DNA of 34,051 nt from an uncultured Prevotella sp. GTDB taxonomy: Bacteria > Bacteroidota > Bacteroidia > Bacteroidales > Bacteroidaceae. Both the position numbers and the translations under genes were made by a program. Positions 17,119 through 24,944 of the stretch are shown here, piece by piece (position 1 is the stretch's first letter; each line of letters begins with the position of its first letter). Location of the stretch: positions 1 through 34,051 of the forward strand of contig USSA01000011.1 of assembly GCA_900557255.1 (NCBI GenBank). The letters run 5' to 3'. The notes under the pieces were generated by a model. It made no database searches. It had not been told where the DNA came from and saw only the letters and a list, made by a program, of their open reading frames with translations.

Positions 17119-19563
17119 TTATTTTTTGTAAGGGATGTATTCATCCCAGAGTTTCAATGAGTGCAGATAGCCTGAGAAAGGCCATGCCTCTTCGGCGTTC
17201 TTGCCCAGAAGCATAAACTGCGATGGCTTGACGAGGAGCTGGATATCTTTCTGGCTGATGAGCTTGTCGTTGATGTAGATGCTCTCGATTCTCCCATCGA
17301 AGCAGACATATACGTGCTGCCACTTGCCTTCCAGGGTCTTCATCTCCTTGTAGCCGGCATCCTCGTACCATCCGTAGTGGTTCATCACACCGCATCTTGG
17401 CTCGGTGCCGTTTACCAGCATCAGCTTCTCCAGTTCATCGTGCGAAGAAGTGAAATCGGCTACGCATTCATTCTCGGCAATCTCCGGATTCAGGATCCAT
17501 GCCTTGATGGTGTAAGGTGCGTTGTCGCGGATGGTGGCTGGGAGCATGAAGTTGCTTCTGTAGCTCTCCTTGCCGGTAAAGGCGAATGCCTTTTTGCCCT
17601 CTATGGTCTTGATGATGGCTGCTGTATCGTGCTGCGTCTCGAATTCGCCCTTGAGATGGACATCCAGCGGACTGCCGTTCTTGATGTAAGGCACGGTATC
17701 GCCCTCGTTGTAGTAGTCTGCGCTGATATCTACCACCAGTCCCTGACTGTTCTTATCGGCTACAGCCTCACGCACGATGTTGCTCTGGGCATCGAAAGCC
17801 TTTTCTGCCACCTCCTGTTCCCAGTTATAATAACGGAGATTGGTGAGGGTAAATTGCTTTTCACCTGCACTAATTACCAGTTTTCCTTCAGAAAGATTCA
17901 GTCGTGGGTCGTTTTCATCTATCTGATGCCAGCTTCCGTTGTCGAAAGCCTGGGCGGTGAGGGTGTGCTTGCGTGCCTTGCCGAGTTGCGAATGAGTCAT
18001 CACGAGCTGGGCACCCGGTTGCAGGGTGATGGCATCTTTGCCAGCCATGCGCTCTCTGAGGGCGGTACCCTGGAGGAGCGAGAACTTGCCGGCGAGCATT
18101 CCCTCGTTGTTATGCCAGGTAGTGCCGTCGAAATCGGCTGCTGTCAGACCGAGCCACTGCTGTGGGGCAGAATCTTCTACGGAACCGTAAACCTTGATGT
18201 TCCAGATGGCGCCACCGAAACCGTTCTTCTGACCGCCGGTATAGGTGAGGCGGATGTACTGCGCCTTGGCATTTCCGAAATCTACCATCGGCGAACCAGC
18301 CAGACGGTTCTGTCGCTTGTCGGAGAAGGTCTGCCAGTGCTTTCCATCATTCGATGTCTCGATGAGATACTGATAGAACTGTGTTCCGTATTCAAACTGA
18401 GTCCAGATGCTCTTGATGCTCTGCTTCTTGCCCAGGTCGAGCTGAATCCAGGCTGGTCCGGTGGTGCGAGGGCGCCAGAGTGTGCCGTTGTTGTCATCTA
18501 CCGCATATTCCGGACGGAAGTCGTTGTCGTAATAAGAGGAAGCTGTAACCTTGGCGCCGAAGGCGAGGTTCTTTGATACCTTCATCTCCGGTTTCAGATC
18601 GAGACCTTCGTGGGTTGGAACGACCTCCTTGATGGTACCGTCTGCATTGAATTCGAGTTTGTCGATTGCCACCTGACGATGGAATCCACGGTTGGAATGC
18701 GGATTGTCGTGGCGATGATATACGATGTAGTAGTTGTCGCCTTCCTGCAGCACGCTGTTGTGTCCTGGACCATGAACGGTTCCATCGGCATTGGTCTTGA
18801 GGATAGTGCCGTGGTAGGTGTAAGGACCGAGCGGACTCTTGGCTGTGGCGTAATCTACGCGGTAGCTGGCATCCTCGCAATGCTCGCAGGAGTAGAGGAA
18901 GTAGTAGATACCGTTGCGCTTGAAGACGAAAGGAGCTTCGAAGAAGTGAGTAACCTCGGTGTTCGGGATGAGCTTGGTTTCGCTGAATGATTTCATGTCA
19001 GGATTCAGTTTACCTGCTCCGCAACCGAAGCCTTTGTAGATGCCCCAGGTGCCCCAATACATATAGACCGAACCATCATCATCTCGGAAGGTCTGACCAT
19101 CCAGGGTGATGGCATTCTTTACGAATCTATCTGGTACGAGCACGGCTTCGCTCTCGCCCAGCACGTTCTTCCAAGGACCGCGAGGTGTATCGCCCACACC
19201 CAGATGGAGCTTGCAAGGCTGGCAGTAGAGGTAGTAATACTTGCCGTCAGCTTCGTTCTGCATTACATCCGGTGCCCAGATCCAGTGGCTGTCCGGCCAG
19301 TTCATCGGCATCAGGGTCCAGTTCTTGAAATCCTTGCTACACCAGAGCTGTGCCGGTCCGAAACCGGCTCCGCTACCATCGGTAGTAGCATATATATAAT
19401 AGGTGTCACCAAACTTCTTGATGGTTGGGTCGGCAAAATAACCAGGCAGGATAGGGTTGCCGGCTCCCGGAGTGTTGTAAGCAGCTTTCTGGGCAGCACC
19501 TGTCTCAGGCGCTGCCGCAGCTGCTGTTACGAATAGTGTTACAATTATATTTTTACTAACCAT
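17119..19563 (-). CDS. GH43 family glycosidase with discoidin-like and LamG-like domains
   Basis: This 814-residue secreted enzyme is probably an alpha-L-arabinofuranosidase, arabinanase or related hydrolase. The ATG at 19563 gives a signal peptide (MVSKNIIVTLFVTAAAAAPE); in-frame codons upstream lack one. The five-bladed GH43 propeller spans about 35-335. The three family acids are visible: Asp45 in GYFADPTI (general base), Asp155 in ITLDGQTFRDDDG, and Glu209 in THFFEAPFVFKR (general acid). An F5/8C-like carbohydrate-binding domain follows at about 345-475 (ASSYYDNDFRPEYAVDDNNG to WNIKVYG). A linker domain comes next, and a concanavalin/LamG-like domain (about 670-814) closes the protein. 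The gene is 28 bases after GH97 and 20 bases before GH127. Substrate specificity cannot be fixed by eye. Confidence 0.88.
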   Translation of the reverse strand: MVSKNIIVTLFVTAAAAAPETGAAQKAAYNTPGAGNPILPGYFADPTIKKFGDTYYIYATTDGSGAGFGPAQLWCSKDFKNWTLMPMNWPDSHWIWAPDVMQNEADGKYYYLYCQPCKLHLGVGDTPRGPWKNVLGESEAVLVPDRFVKNAITLDGQTFRDDDGSVYMYWGTWGIYKGFGCGAGKLNPDMKSFSETKLIPNTEVTHFFEAPFVFKRNGIYYFLYSCEHCEDASYRVDYATAKSPLGPYTYHGTILKTNADGTVHGPGHNSVLQEGDNYYIVYHRHDNPHSNRGFHRQVAIDKLEFNADGTIKEVVPTHEGLDLKPEMKVSKNLAFGAKVTASSYYDNDFRPEYAVDDNNGTLWRPRTTGPAWIQLDLGKKQSIKSIWTQFEYGTQFYQYLIETSNDGKHWQTFSDKRQNRLAGSPMVDFGNAKAQYIRLTYTGGQKNGFGGAIWNIKVYGSVEDSAPQQWLGLTAADFDGTTWHNNEGMLAGKFSLLQGTALRERMAGKDAITLQPGAQLVMTHSQLGKARKHTLTAQAFDNGSWHQIDENDPRLNLSEGKLVISAGEKQFTLTNLRYYNWEQEVAEKAFDAQSNIVREAVADKNSQGLVVDISADYYNEGDTVPYIKNGSPLDVHLKGEFETQHDTAAIIKTIEGKKAFAFTGKESYRSNFMLPATIRDNAPYTIKAWILNPEIAENECVADFTSSHDELEKLMLVNGTEPRCGVMNHYGWYEDAGYKEMKTLEGKWQHVYVCFDGRIESIYINDKLISQKDIQLLVKPSQFMLLGKNAEEAWPFSGYLHSLKLWDEYIPYKK

Positions 19564-19591
19564 ATGAACTTCTTTTTTTCTAAATGCTTTT

Positions 19592-21577
19592 TTATTTCTT
19601 GATAACCTTGATGACGAATCCACCGCCAGAAGCAAGATGAATCTTCATTTCCGATTTCTGATTGATGACGGATTTCTCTATCTTGTAATCCTCGGCATCG
19701 TGGTTGGCATTGATGCCATCTTTCAGCACGATTGCTTCGTAATCTCCATTTGGGAGGAAATCAAACTTTAGGGTGAGCGTGCGCTCATCCCAGTTGCTCT
19801 GACCGCCTACATACCAGTCGTTGCCCTTCTTTCTTGCAGTAACGATGTACTTGCCGATTTCGCCTTGTGGCACAAAGGTCTTGTCGAAGACTACAGGCAG
19901 CGAAGCGATGTATCGGGTGTATGGCTCATCAGCCTCGTAGTTGGTTGGAGTGTCGGCGAGCATCGTAAACGGACTGTCCTGCACGATGTAGCAGGCAGCC
20001 TGGTGGCATCGGGTACCCATCGAAATCGGTTTGGTGTAGATTGCCTTCCAGTTGTCGCGGGTTCCGTTTCTCATCGCTCCCGGTGTGAAATCCACCTGTC
20101 CTGCCATCATTCGGATGTATGGGAAGGTGACGTCGTAGAGTGGCATATCATTCTTAGCCTCCGTCCAGCGGCATTCTTCCATACCGAATACACTCTCGTA
20201 GTTGAGGATGTTAGGGTAGGTGCGGTTCAGACCGTGTGGCTTGTAGATACCGTGCAGGTCGAGGATGAGATGATGCTTGGCGGTGCAGGCAGCCAGACGT
20301 TCCACCATTTCGATGGCGGTCTGGTCATCGCGGTCCATGAAATCCACCTTGAATCCCTTGATGCCCATATCAGCATAGGTCTTGCAGATGGTTTTCAGAT
20401 TCTCGTCCATCACGTTGAAGACTGCCCAGAGAACGATATCCACGCCCTTGCTCTTACCATATTCTATGAGCTTAGGCAATTGGATATCGTCTATTGGTTT
20501 CAGAATGCTTCCCTCTTTCGAGTTGTACCATCCTTCATCGAGGACGATGTATTCCAAACCGTGATTATGAGCAAAATCTATATAATATTTGTAAGTATCG
20601 AAGTTGATGCCCGCCTTGAAATCTACCCCTTTCAGATTCCAGTCGTTCCACCAGTCCCAAGCCACCTTTCCCGGTTTGATCCAGGAAGTATCTCCAATCT
20701 TGTTGGGAGCAGCGAGTGCATACACCAGGTTGTTGGTTGGCATCTGTGTATCGTGCTCTGTGATGGAGAAGATGCGCCAAGGATAATTGCGCTTGCCGGT
20801 GCTGGTAGCGATATAATCGCAGGCACTCTTCACATGGCTCATGTGTCGCCAAGGGTAGTAAGCCATCTCCTTAGGATAAGGAGCAAAGACGGCTCTCAGG
20901 ATTCCCTTCTCTTTATCCTGTTCGCTGCTGTTAGCCTTCAGCCACATGCCCGGATAGCTCTGCAGGTCGCTCTCTAGGATGGTAACCTTTGCCTTTCCGC
21001 AATCTACGGTAGCCGGCAAAAAAGCTAAATCCTGCTTAGCGGTATCGAGCCGTGTTTCGTGATAGATATTCTGGAAAGCCATGGCAAAAGGCTTTTCCGG
21101 TGTCGTGGTATAAGGCAACCATGCCTTCTTGTCCTTGCCAAACTGGTAGGCGGCGGTTTCATTCAGAATGATGGTCTTGCCCTTTCGCTGGGTATAGAAT
21201 CGGTAAGCCACTCCCTCATCGTAAGCTCTCAGGATGATGCCGAAACCATTCTTCAGTTTCAGATTCAGTTCCTGATAACCTGTTTCAAAGTTTTGCTGAC
21301 GATAGAATGGGGCATGGATGGTCTCCTTATGGTTGCTAAGCTTGTGGCTTGCTACCTTCGGGTTCTTACCCATGTCCATTCCATCGTTCAGCGTTACACC
21401 TATTGAAGACTCCTGTAAAAGAATGGAGCCGTTGTATTTAAATTGAAGAGAGAGATACTTGTTGGTGTTGAGTTCTGCCACGATTTTACCATCTGGTGAT
21501 TTCACCAGATAGTTCTCTGCCGATACTGTTGCCCCTATATATAATAAGGTGGCGATGAAGAAGAGTTTTTTTACCAT
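19592..21577 (-). CDS. GH97 glycosidase, retaining alpha-galactosidase/beta-L-arabinopyranosidase type
   Basis: This 661-residue exported enzyme starts MVKKLFFIATLLYIGATVSA, a signal peptide. It has the GH97 layout: an N-terminal beta-sandwich, a catalytic barrel at about 290-560 and a C-terminal beta domain. The barrel contains WDWWNDWNLKG, YIVLDEGW, and GFKVDFMDRDDQ with Asp412. The last is placed like the nucleophile of the retaining GH97 subgroup (BtGal97a), not like the inverting alpha-glucosidase SusB. The ESVFGMEE stretch (461-468) should hold the acid/base Glu. Retaining GH97 enzymes remove alpha-galactose or beta-L-arabinopyranose, which fits an arabinose-glycan locus. It is the first gene of the minus-strand operon, with a leader of about 90 bases from its predicted promoter. 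Confidence 0.9.
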   Translation of the reverse strand: MVKKLFFIATLLYIGATVSAENYLVKSPDGKIVAELNTNKYLSLQFKYNGSILLQESSIGVTLNDGMDMGKNPKVASHKLSNHKETIHAPFYRQQNFETGYQELNLKLKNGFGIILRAYDEGVAYRFYTQRKGKTIILNETAAYQFGKDKKAWLPYTTTPEKPFAMAFQNIYHETRLDTAKQDLAFLPATVDCGKAKVTILESDLQSYPGMWLKANSSEQDKEKGILRAVFAPYPKEMAYYPWRHMSHVKSACDYIATSTGKRNYPWRIFSITEHDTQMPTNNLVYALAAPNKIGDTSWIKPGKVAWDWWNDWNLKGVDFKAGINFDTYKYYIDFAHNHGLEYIVLDEGWYNSKEGSILKPIDDIQLPKLIEYGKSKGVDIVLWAVFNVMDENLKTICKTYADMGIKGFKVDFMDRDDQTAIEMVERLAACTAKHHLILDLHGIYKPHGLNRTYPNILNYESVFGMEECRWTEAKNDMPLYDVTFPYIRMMAGQVDFTPGAMRNGTRDNWKAIYTKPISMGTRCHQAACYIVQDSPFTMLADTPTNYEADEPYTRYIASLPVVFDKTFVPQGEIGKYIVTARKKGNDWYVGGQSNWDERTLTLKFDFLPNGDYEAIVLKDGINANHDAEDYKIEKSVINQKSEMKIHLASGGGFVIKVIKK

Positions 21578-21671
21578 AACTTTCTAGGCTTATTGTTGTT
21601 TTGTCCGTTTTGTTGTTCGCTTGCTGGTAATGCCTGTATACCCAGATTACCACAAGTTTTTATTTCTGCTG

Positions 21672-21706
21672 CAAATTTACGAATAGAATTGTTTATGTAA
21701 TGCAAA
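21672..21706 (-). promoter_or_regulatory. Promoter of the GH97-GH43-GH127 operon
   Basis: On the minus strand, TAAATTTG (21679-21672) matches the Bacteroidota -7 consensus TAnnTTTG. A TTTG (21706-21703) lies 23 bases upstream as a poorly spaced -33. The -7 box is separated by exactly 43 bases from the near arm of the shared operator at 21723-21763. The weak -33 fits an activator-dependent promoter. Confidence 0.7.
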
Positions 21707-21707
21707 G

Positions 21708-21778
21708 AAAGTCCAAAATGATGAAAATATCGTATCAAAAGCCCCCTGTTAGACGATAGTTGCATCTTTGTGTACGAT
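21708..21778. promoter_or_regulatory. Shared bidirectional operator of the arabinose-glycan regulon, copy 1
   Basis: The core is an imperfect inverted repeat: GAAAATATCGTATCA at 21723-21737 and TTAGACGATAGTTGC at 21749-21763. Each arm matches its counterpart upstream of SusC at 13 of 15 bases. On each side a further half-site lies 21 bases from the core arm: GTACGAT at 21772-21778 on the plus strand and TTGGAC at 21716-21711 on the minus strand. Direct repeats 21 bases apart recall AraC-type operator spacing, as used by hybrid two-component regulators of such loci. The core sits 43 bases from the -7 box of both divergent operons. Confidence 0.75.
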
Positions 21779-21806
21779 AATTTTAGGACTTCGTTGTTTT
21801 TTTCTG

Positions 21807-21814
21807 TTATTTTG
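21807..21814 (+). promoter_or_regulatory. -7 promoter box of the GH146-type gene
   Basis: The sequence is TTATTTTG, one base from TAnnTTTG, located 42 bases before the ATG. It is assigned because its distance from the operator (43 bases) equals that at the other two promoters of the regulon. No good -33 was seen. Confidence 0.65.
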
Positions 21815-21855
21815 CAAGCAGAAACAAAAACGTATAAATTTTAAACCTAGCAGAT

Positions 21856-24756
21856 ATGAATTCAAAGCAGTTCACATTATTAATAGGAGTAGCTTGTTTG
21901 CCGGGAATGACTATAGCAGCCACGGTTTATCGCACCATCTCTAAGGTGGATGCCATATCAGTGGATTGTCCTGTGGGCACAGTTCCCCGACTTCCTAATC
22001 TCGTATGGGTAACCTATTCTGATGGCTATTCAGAGTATCGCCAGGTGCGCTGGGCTAATTCTCCGCTTGCTGATGAGCAGGCTGAGGCTGATGCGCAGAA
22101 GCATCCTGCCGGAAGCCAATATGAGATTGGTGGTTTTGTGATAGGTGATGAGACTACCGACAATGGTTATCCTGTCAAGGCACAAATCAAGGTGGTGGCT
22201 GGAGGCTATCAGACTCCTGAAAAGGAAGTGGCTCATACCTTCTCGCTCGCTGATGTGAGCATAGATGGTGACAACCGACTCACCCACAACCGCGATGAGG
22301 CTATCCGTGAGATCTGTTCCTGGGATGTTACCCAACAGCTCTACAACTATCGCGATACCTACGGCCTCAGTACCGAGGGCTATACCAAGAGTGATGGCTG
22401 GGATTCGCCGGACACCAAACTCAAGGGTCATGGATCAGGCCATTATATGTCGGCAATCGCACAGGCATACGCCGTGGCAACCAATCCTGAGCAGAAGGCT
22501 ATCCTCCGCAAGAACATCACCCGAATGGTGAATGAGTTGCGACAGTATCAGGAGATGACCTTTGTATATAATAAGGATCTGAAGCGCAACTGGGAGGCTC
22601 GTGATTTCGCTCCTGAGGCTGAACTCAGAGAGATGAAGGGCACTTGGGCGGCTTTTGATGAATATAAGAAGCACCCTGAACTGTATGGTTACGGCTATAT
22701 CAACGCCATTCCGGCTCAGCATTGTGCTCTTATTGAGATGTATCGTGCCTACAACAACTCTGATTGGGTATGGGCACCTTATTACAGTGTACACAAGCAG
22801 CTTGCCGGTCTGATAGACATCGCCACCTACTTTGATGATAAGGAAATCTGCGACAAGGCACTCCTCATCGCCAAGGATATGGGACTCTGGGTATGGAACC
22901 GCATGCACTACCGCACTTACGTAAAGCAGGACGGCACTCAGGATGAGCGCAGAGCCAAGCCAGGCAACCGCTACGAGATGTGGGACATGTACATCGCCGG
23001 TGAGGTGGGAGGTATGAGCGAATCGCTCTCCCGTCTTTCTGAGATGGTTTCCAATCCGGATGAGAAGGCGAAGCTCCTCGAGGCAGCCAACTGTTTCGAT
23101 GCACCTAAGTTCTATGATCCGCTGAGCAAGAACATCGATGACATCCGTACCCGCCATGCCAACCAGCATATTCCGATGATTATCGGAGCGCTGCGCAGCT
23201 ACAAGAGCAATCAGAAACCATACTATTACAATCTGGCTGAGAACTTCTGGAGGCTGGTGCAGGGTAGATACATGTATGCGATGGGTGGTGTTGGAAATGG
23301 AGAGATGTTCCGCCAGCCATATACACAGATTCTGAGTATGGCAACCAACGGACTGCAGGAAGGCGAATCGCAGGCTTATCCGGATATCAACGAAACCTGC
23401 TGTGCGTATAATCTCGTCAAGTTGAGCAAGGATCTGAACTGTTATAACCCTGATAATGCGCAGTATCTCGACTATATCGAGCGCACGCTGTACAATCAGA
23501 TTATCGGTTCCCTCAATCCGGATCAGTATCAGACCTGCTATCAGTATGCGGTAGGATTGAATGCCACCAAACCATTCGGCAACGAGACTCCTCAGAGCAC
23601 CTGCTGCGGTGGTACAGGTTCTGAAAACCACACCAAGTACCAGCAGTCGGCTTATTTTGCCAACGATCATACCCTCTGGGTAGGACTCTATATGCCAACC
23701 ACCCTCCGCTGGAAGGAGAAGGGCGTGACCATCAAGCAGGATTGCCTGTGGCCGGCACAGCATTCAGCCATCAAGATAACGGAAGGCGCGGGCGATTTCA
23801 TCCTGAAACTCCGTGTACCATACTGGGCTACTCAAGGTTTCTCCATCAAGGTGAACGGCAAGGAAGTGGCAAAGAGCTATCAGCCTAGCACCTATGTAGA
23901 ACTGGAGCAGAAGCACTGGAAGGTGGGCGATGTCGTAGAAATCGACATGCCATTCAGCAAGCATATCGAATATGGTGCCGACAAGCTTTCGAGCGATGTG
24001 GCAAGTATGGACGGTACTCCGCTGAAGACTTCCTGGGTAGGAACCCTGATGTATGGACCGCTGGTGATGGCAGGTACAGGCGCACAGACCTGGAATCAGG
24101 CTACGCTGAATATAGACTCCAAGTTGAGTAATATCACCGTGGGCGAATCAAACGGCGTGACAACAGGTGCAGGAGCCAATCTCCTTACCCTGAAGCTGGA
24201 TGGCAAGGAATTCCAGCCAGACTATTATCGCAACGCTAACAGTACCCACTACTACCGTATCAACCTGACCGATGCCAAGAGCAAGAAGAGCAAGAAGGTG
24301 AAGATAGATTTCACCGAACTGAATTCTCTCCTGAATCTTGCCGCAGAGCGTAAGGCTGACCAGGAGAAGTGGAATGCCCTCTCTCAGAAGGTTCCGGAGT
24401 ATGCTCCATGGGCACCGTTCGGCTATGAGCGCATGCAGAAGGTGATGGCTCAGGCACAGGAATTGGTGGCAAAGGGCAAGAAGAAGGTAACCCAGGATGA
24501 ACTGGAAGGTACTACTGCCATCCTGAACCGTGCCATCAACACGATGCGCCCTGGCAACCTTGCCGAGATGGAAGACCTCCGAGAACTTTCCGGTCTGCTT
24601 CGCCGTGCCGGTTGGCCGGATGACAACACCAGCGAGGAACTCAAGGAAGCTATCAGTTATGGCAGAATGGTTCAGAAATACGTAACCGACGGAAGTGGAA
24701 CCCACGACATGATTCATGCCGCTGTGGGAAAACTGAAGAAGGCGATGAAACAATAA
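21856..24756 (+). CDS. Beta-L-arabinofuranosidase-like enzyme of the GH127/GH146 group
   Basis: This 966-residue exported enzyme has a signal peptide (MNSKQFTLLIGVACLPGMTIAA). An Ig-like domain at about 28-130 contains VPRLPNLVWVTYSDG, a pattern of the Big_4 type. The DUF1680 alpha/alpha barrel then runs from about 155 to 620. The family metal-thiolate residues are visible: Glu513 and Cys515 in INETCCAYN, then Cys583-Cys584 in STCCGGTGSEN, as in GH146 members such as BT0349. Beta-sandwich domains follow, and the last 150 residues are helical and FIVAR-like. The order and length differ from the GH127 copy in the opposite operon, so the two enzymes probably cut different beta-arabinofuranosyl linkages. 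It is transcribed divergently from the GH97 operon and lies ahead of SusC, which has its own promoter. Confidence 0.87.
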   Translation: MNSKQFTLLIGVACLPGMTIAATVYRTISKVDAISVDCPVGTVPRLPNLVWVTYSDGYSEYRQVRWANSPLADEQAEADAQKHPAGSQYEIGGFVIGDETTDNGYPVKAQIKVVAGGYQTPEKEVAHTFSLADVSIDGDNRLTHNRDEAIREICSWDVTQQLYNYRDTYGLSTEGYTKSDGWDSPDTKLKGHGSGHYMSAIAQAYAVATNPEQKAILRKNITRMVNELRQYQEMTFVYNKDLKRNWEARDFAPEAELREMKGTWAAFDEYKKHPELYGYGYINAIPAQHCALIEMYRAYNNSDWVWAPYYSVHKQLAGLIDIATYFDDKEICDKALLIAKDMGLWVWNRMHYRTYVKQDGTQDERRAKPGNRYEMWDMYIAGEVGGMSESLSRLSEMVSNPDEKAKLLEAANCFDAPKFYDPLSKNIDDIRTRHANQHIPMIIGALRSYKSNQKPYYYNLAENFWRLVQGRYMYAMGGVGNGEMFRQPYTQILSMATNGLQEGESQAYPDINETCCAYNLVKLSKDLNCYNPDNAQYLDYIERTLYNQIIGSLNPDQYQTCYQYAVGLNATKPFGNETPQSTCCGGTGSENHTKYQQSAYFANDHTLWVGLYMPTTLRWKEKGVTIKQDCLWPAQHSAIKITEGAGDFILKLRVPYWATQGFSIKVNGKEVAKSYQPSTYVELEQKHWKVGDVVEIDMPFSKHIEYGADKLSSDVASMDGTPLKTSWVGTLMYGPLVMAGTGAQTWNQATLNIDSKLSNITVGESNGVTTGAGANLLTLKLDGKEFQPDYYRNANSTHYYRINLTDAKSKKSKKVKIDFTELNSLLNLAAERKADQEKWNALSQKVPEYAPWAPFGYERMQKVMAQAQELVAKGKKKVTQDELEGTTAILNRAINTMRPGNLAEMEDLRELSGLLRRAGWPDDNTSEELKEAISYGRMVQKYVTDGSGTHDMIHAAVGKLKKAMKQ

Positions 24757-24806
24757 ATAATAAGCCGTTACAAGCAATTTCTGAATAGAAATATAGGCTA
24801 AAAGAC

Positions 24807-24861
24807 GAAAATATCGTCTAAAATACCAAAATTAGACGATATTTTCACTCTTTTGGACGAT
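24807..24861 (+). promoter_or_regulatory. Shared operator of the arabinose-glycan regulon, copy 2 (SusC promoter)
   Basis: GAAAATATCGTCTAA at 24807-24821 is the perfect reverse complement of TTAGACGATATTTTC at 24832-24846, with a 10-base spacer. A third half-site, TTGGACGAT, lies at 24853-24861, in direct orientation and 21 bases after TTAGACGAT. The core ends 43 bases before the SusC -7 box. Both arms match the operator in the GH97/GH146 divergent gap at 13 of 15 bases, so one regulator should control all three transcripts. The regulator gene is not in the window. Confidence 0.8.
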
Positions 24862-24889
24862 TTTGTGGCATGATATGATAAATATTATG

Positions 24890-24897
24890 TTACTTTG
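24890..24897 (+). promoter_or_regulatory. -7 promoter box of the susCD operon
   Basis: The sequence is TTACTTTG, close to TAnnTTTG and a common variant in Prevotella, followed by an A-rich leader of about 45 bases to the SusC ATG. Spacing to the upstream operator equals that of the other two regulon promoters. Confidence 0.7.
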
Positions 24898-24944
24898 CAA
24901 TCGAAATTTAAAAAAAACAATTATCAACCTAACAAACAATAGAA

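Noticed and set aside
17314..18576. Long open frame on the plus strand opposite GH43
   Set aside because: It mirrors a GC-richer real gene, lacks family features and has no promoter or leader.
19865..20977. 370-codon open frame on the plus strand opposite GH97
   Set aside because: Antisense of a full-length GH97 gene with catalytic motifs in the correct order.
22435..23763. 442-codon open frame on the minus strand opposite the GH146-type gene
   Set aside because: It lies wholly inside a gene with clear metal-site motifs; this is a composition effect.
24781..24870. The repeated GACGAT/ATCGTC motifs upstream of SusC as a CRISPR-like or mobile repeat
   Set aside because: The copies are short half-sites in fixed positions relative to -7 boxes and recur in the divergent promoter, so a regulator operator explains them better.
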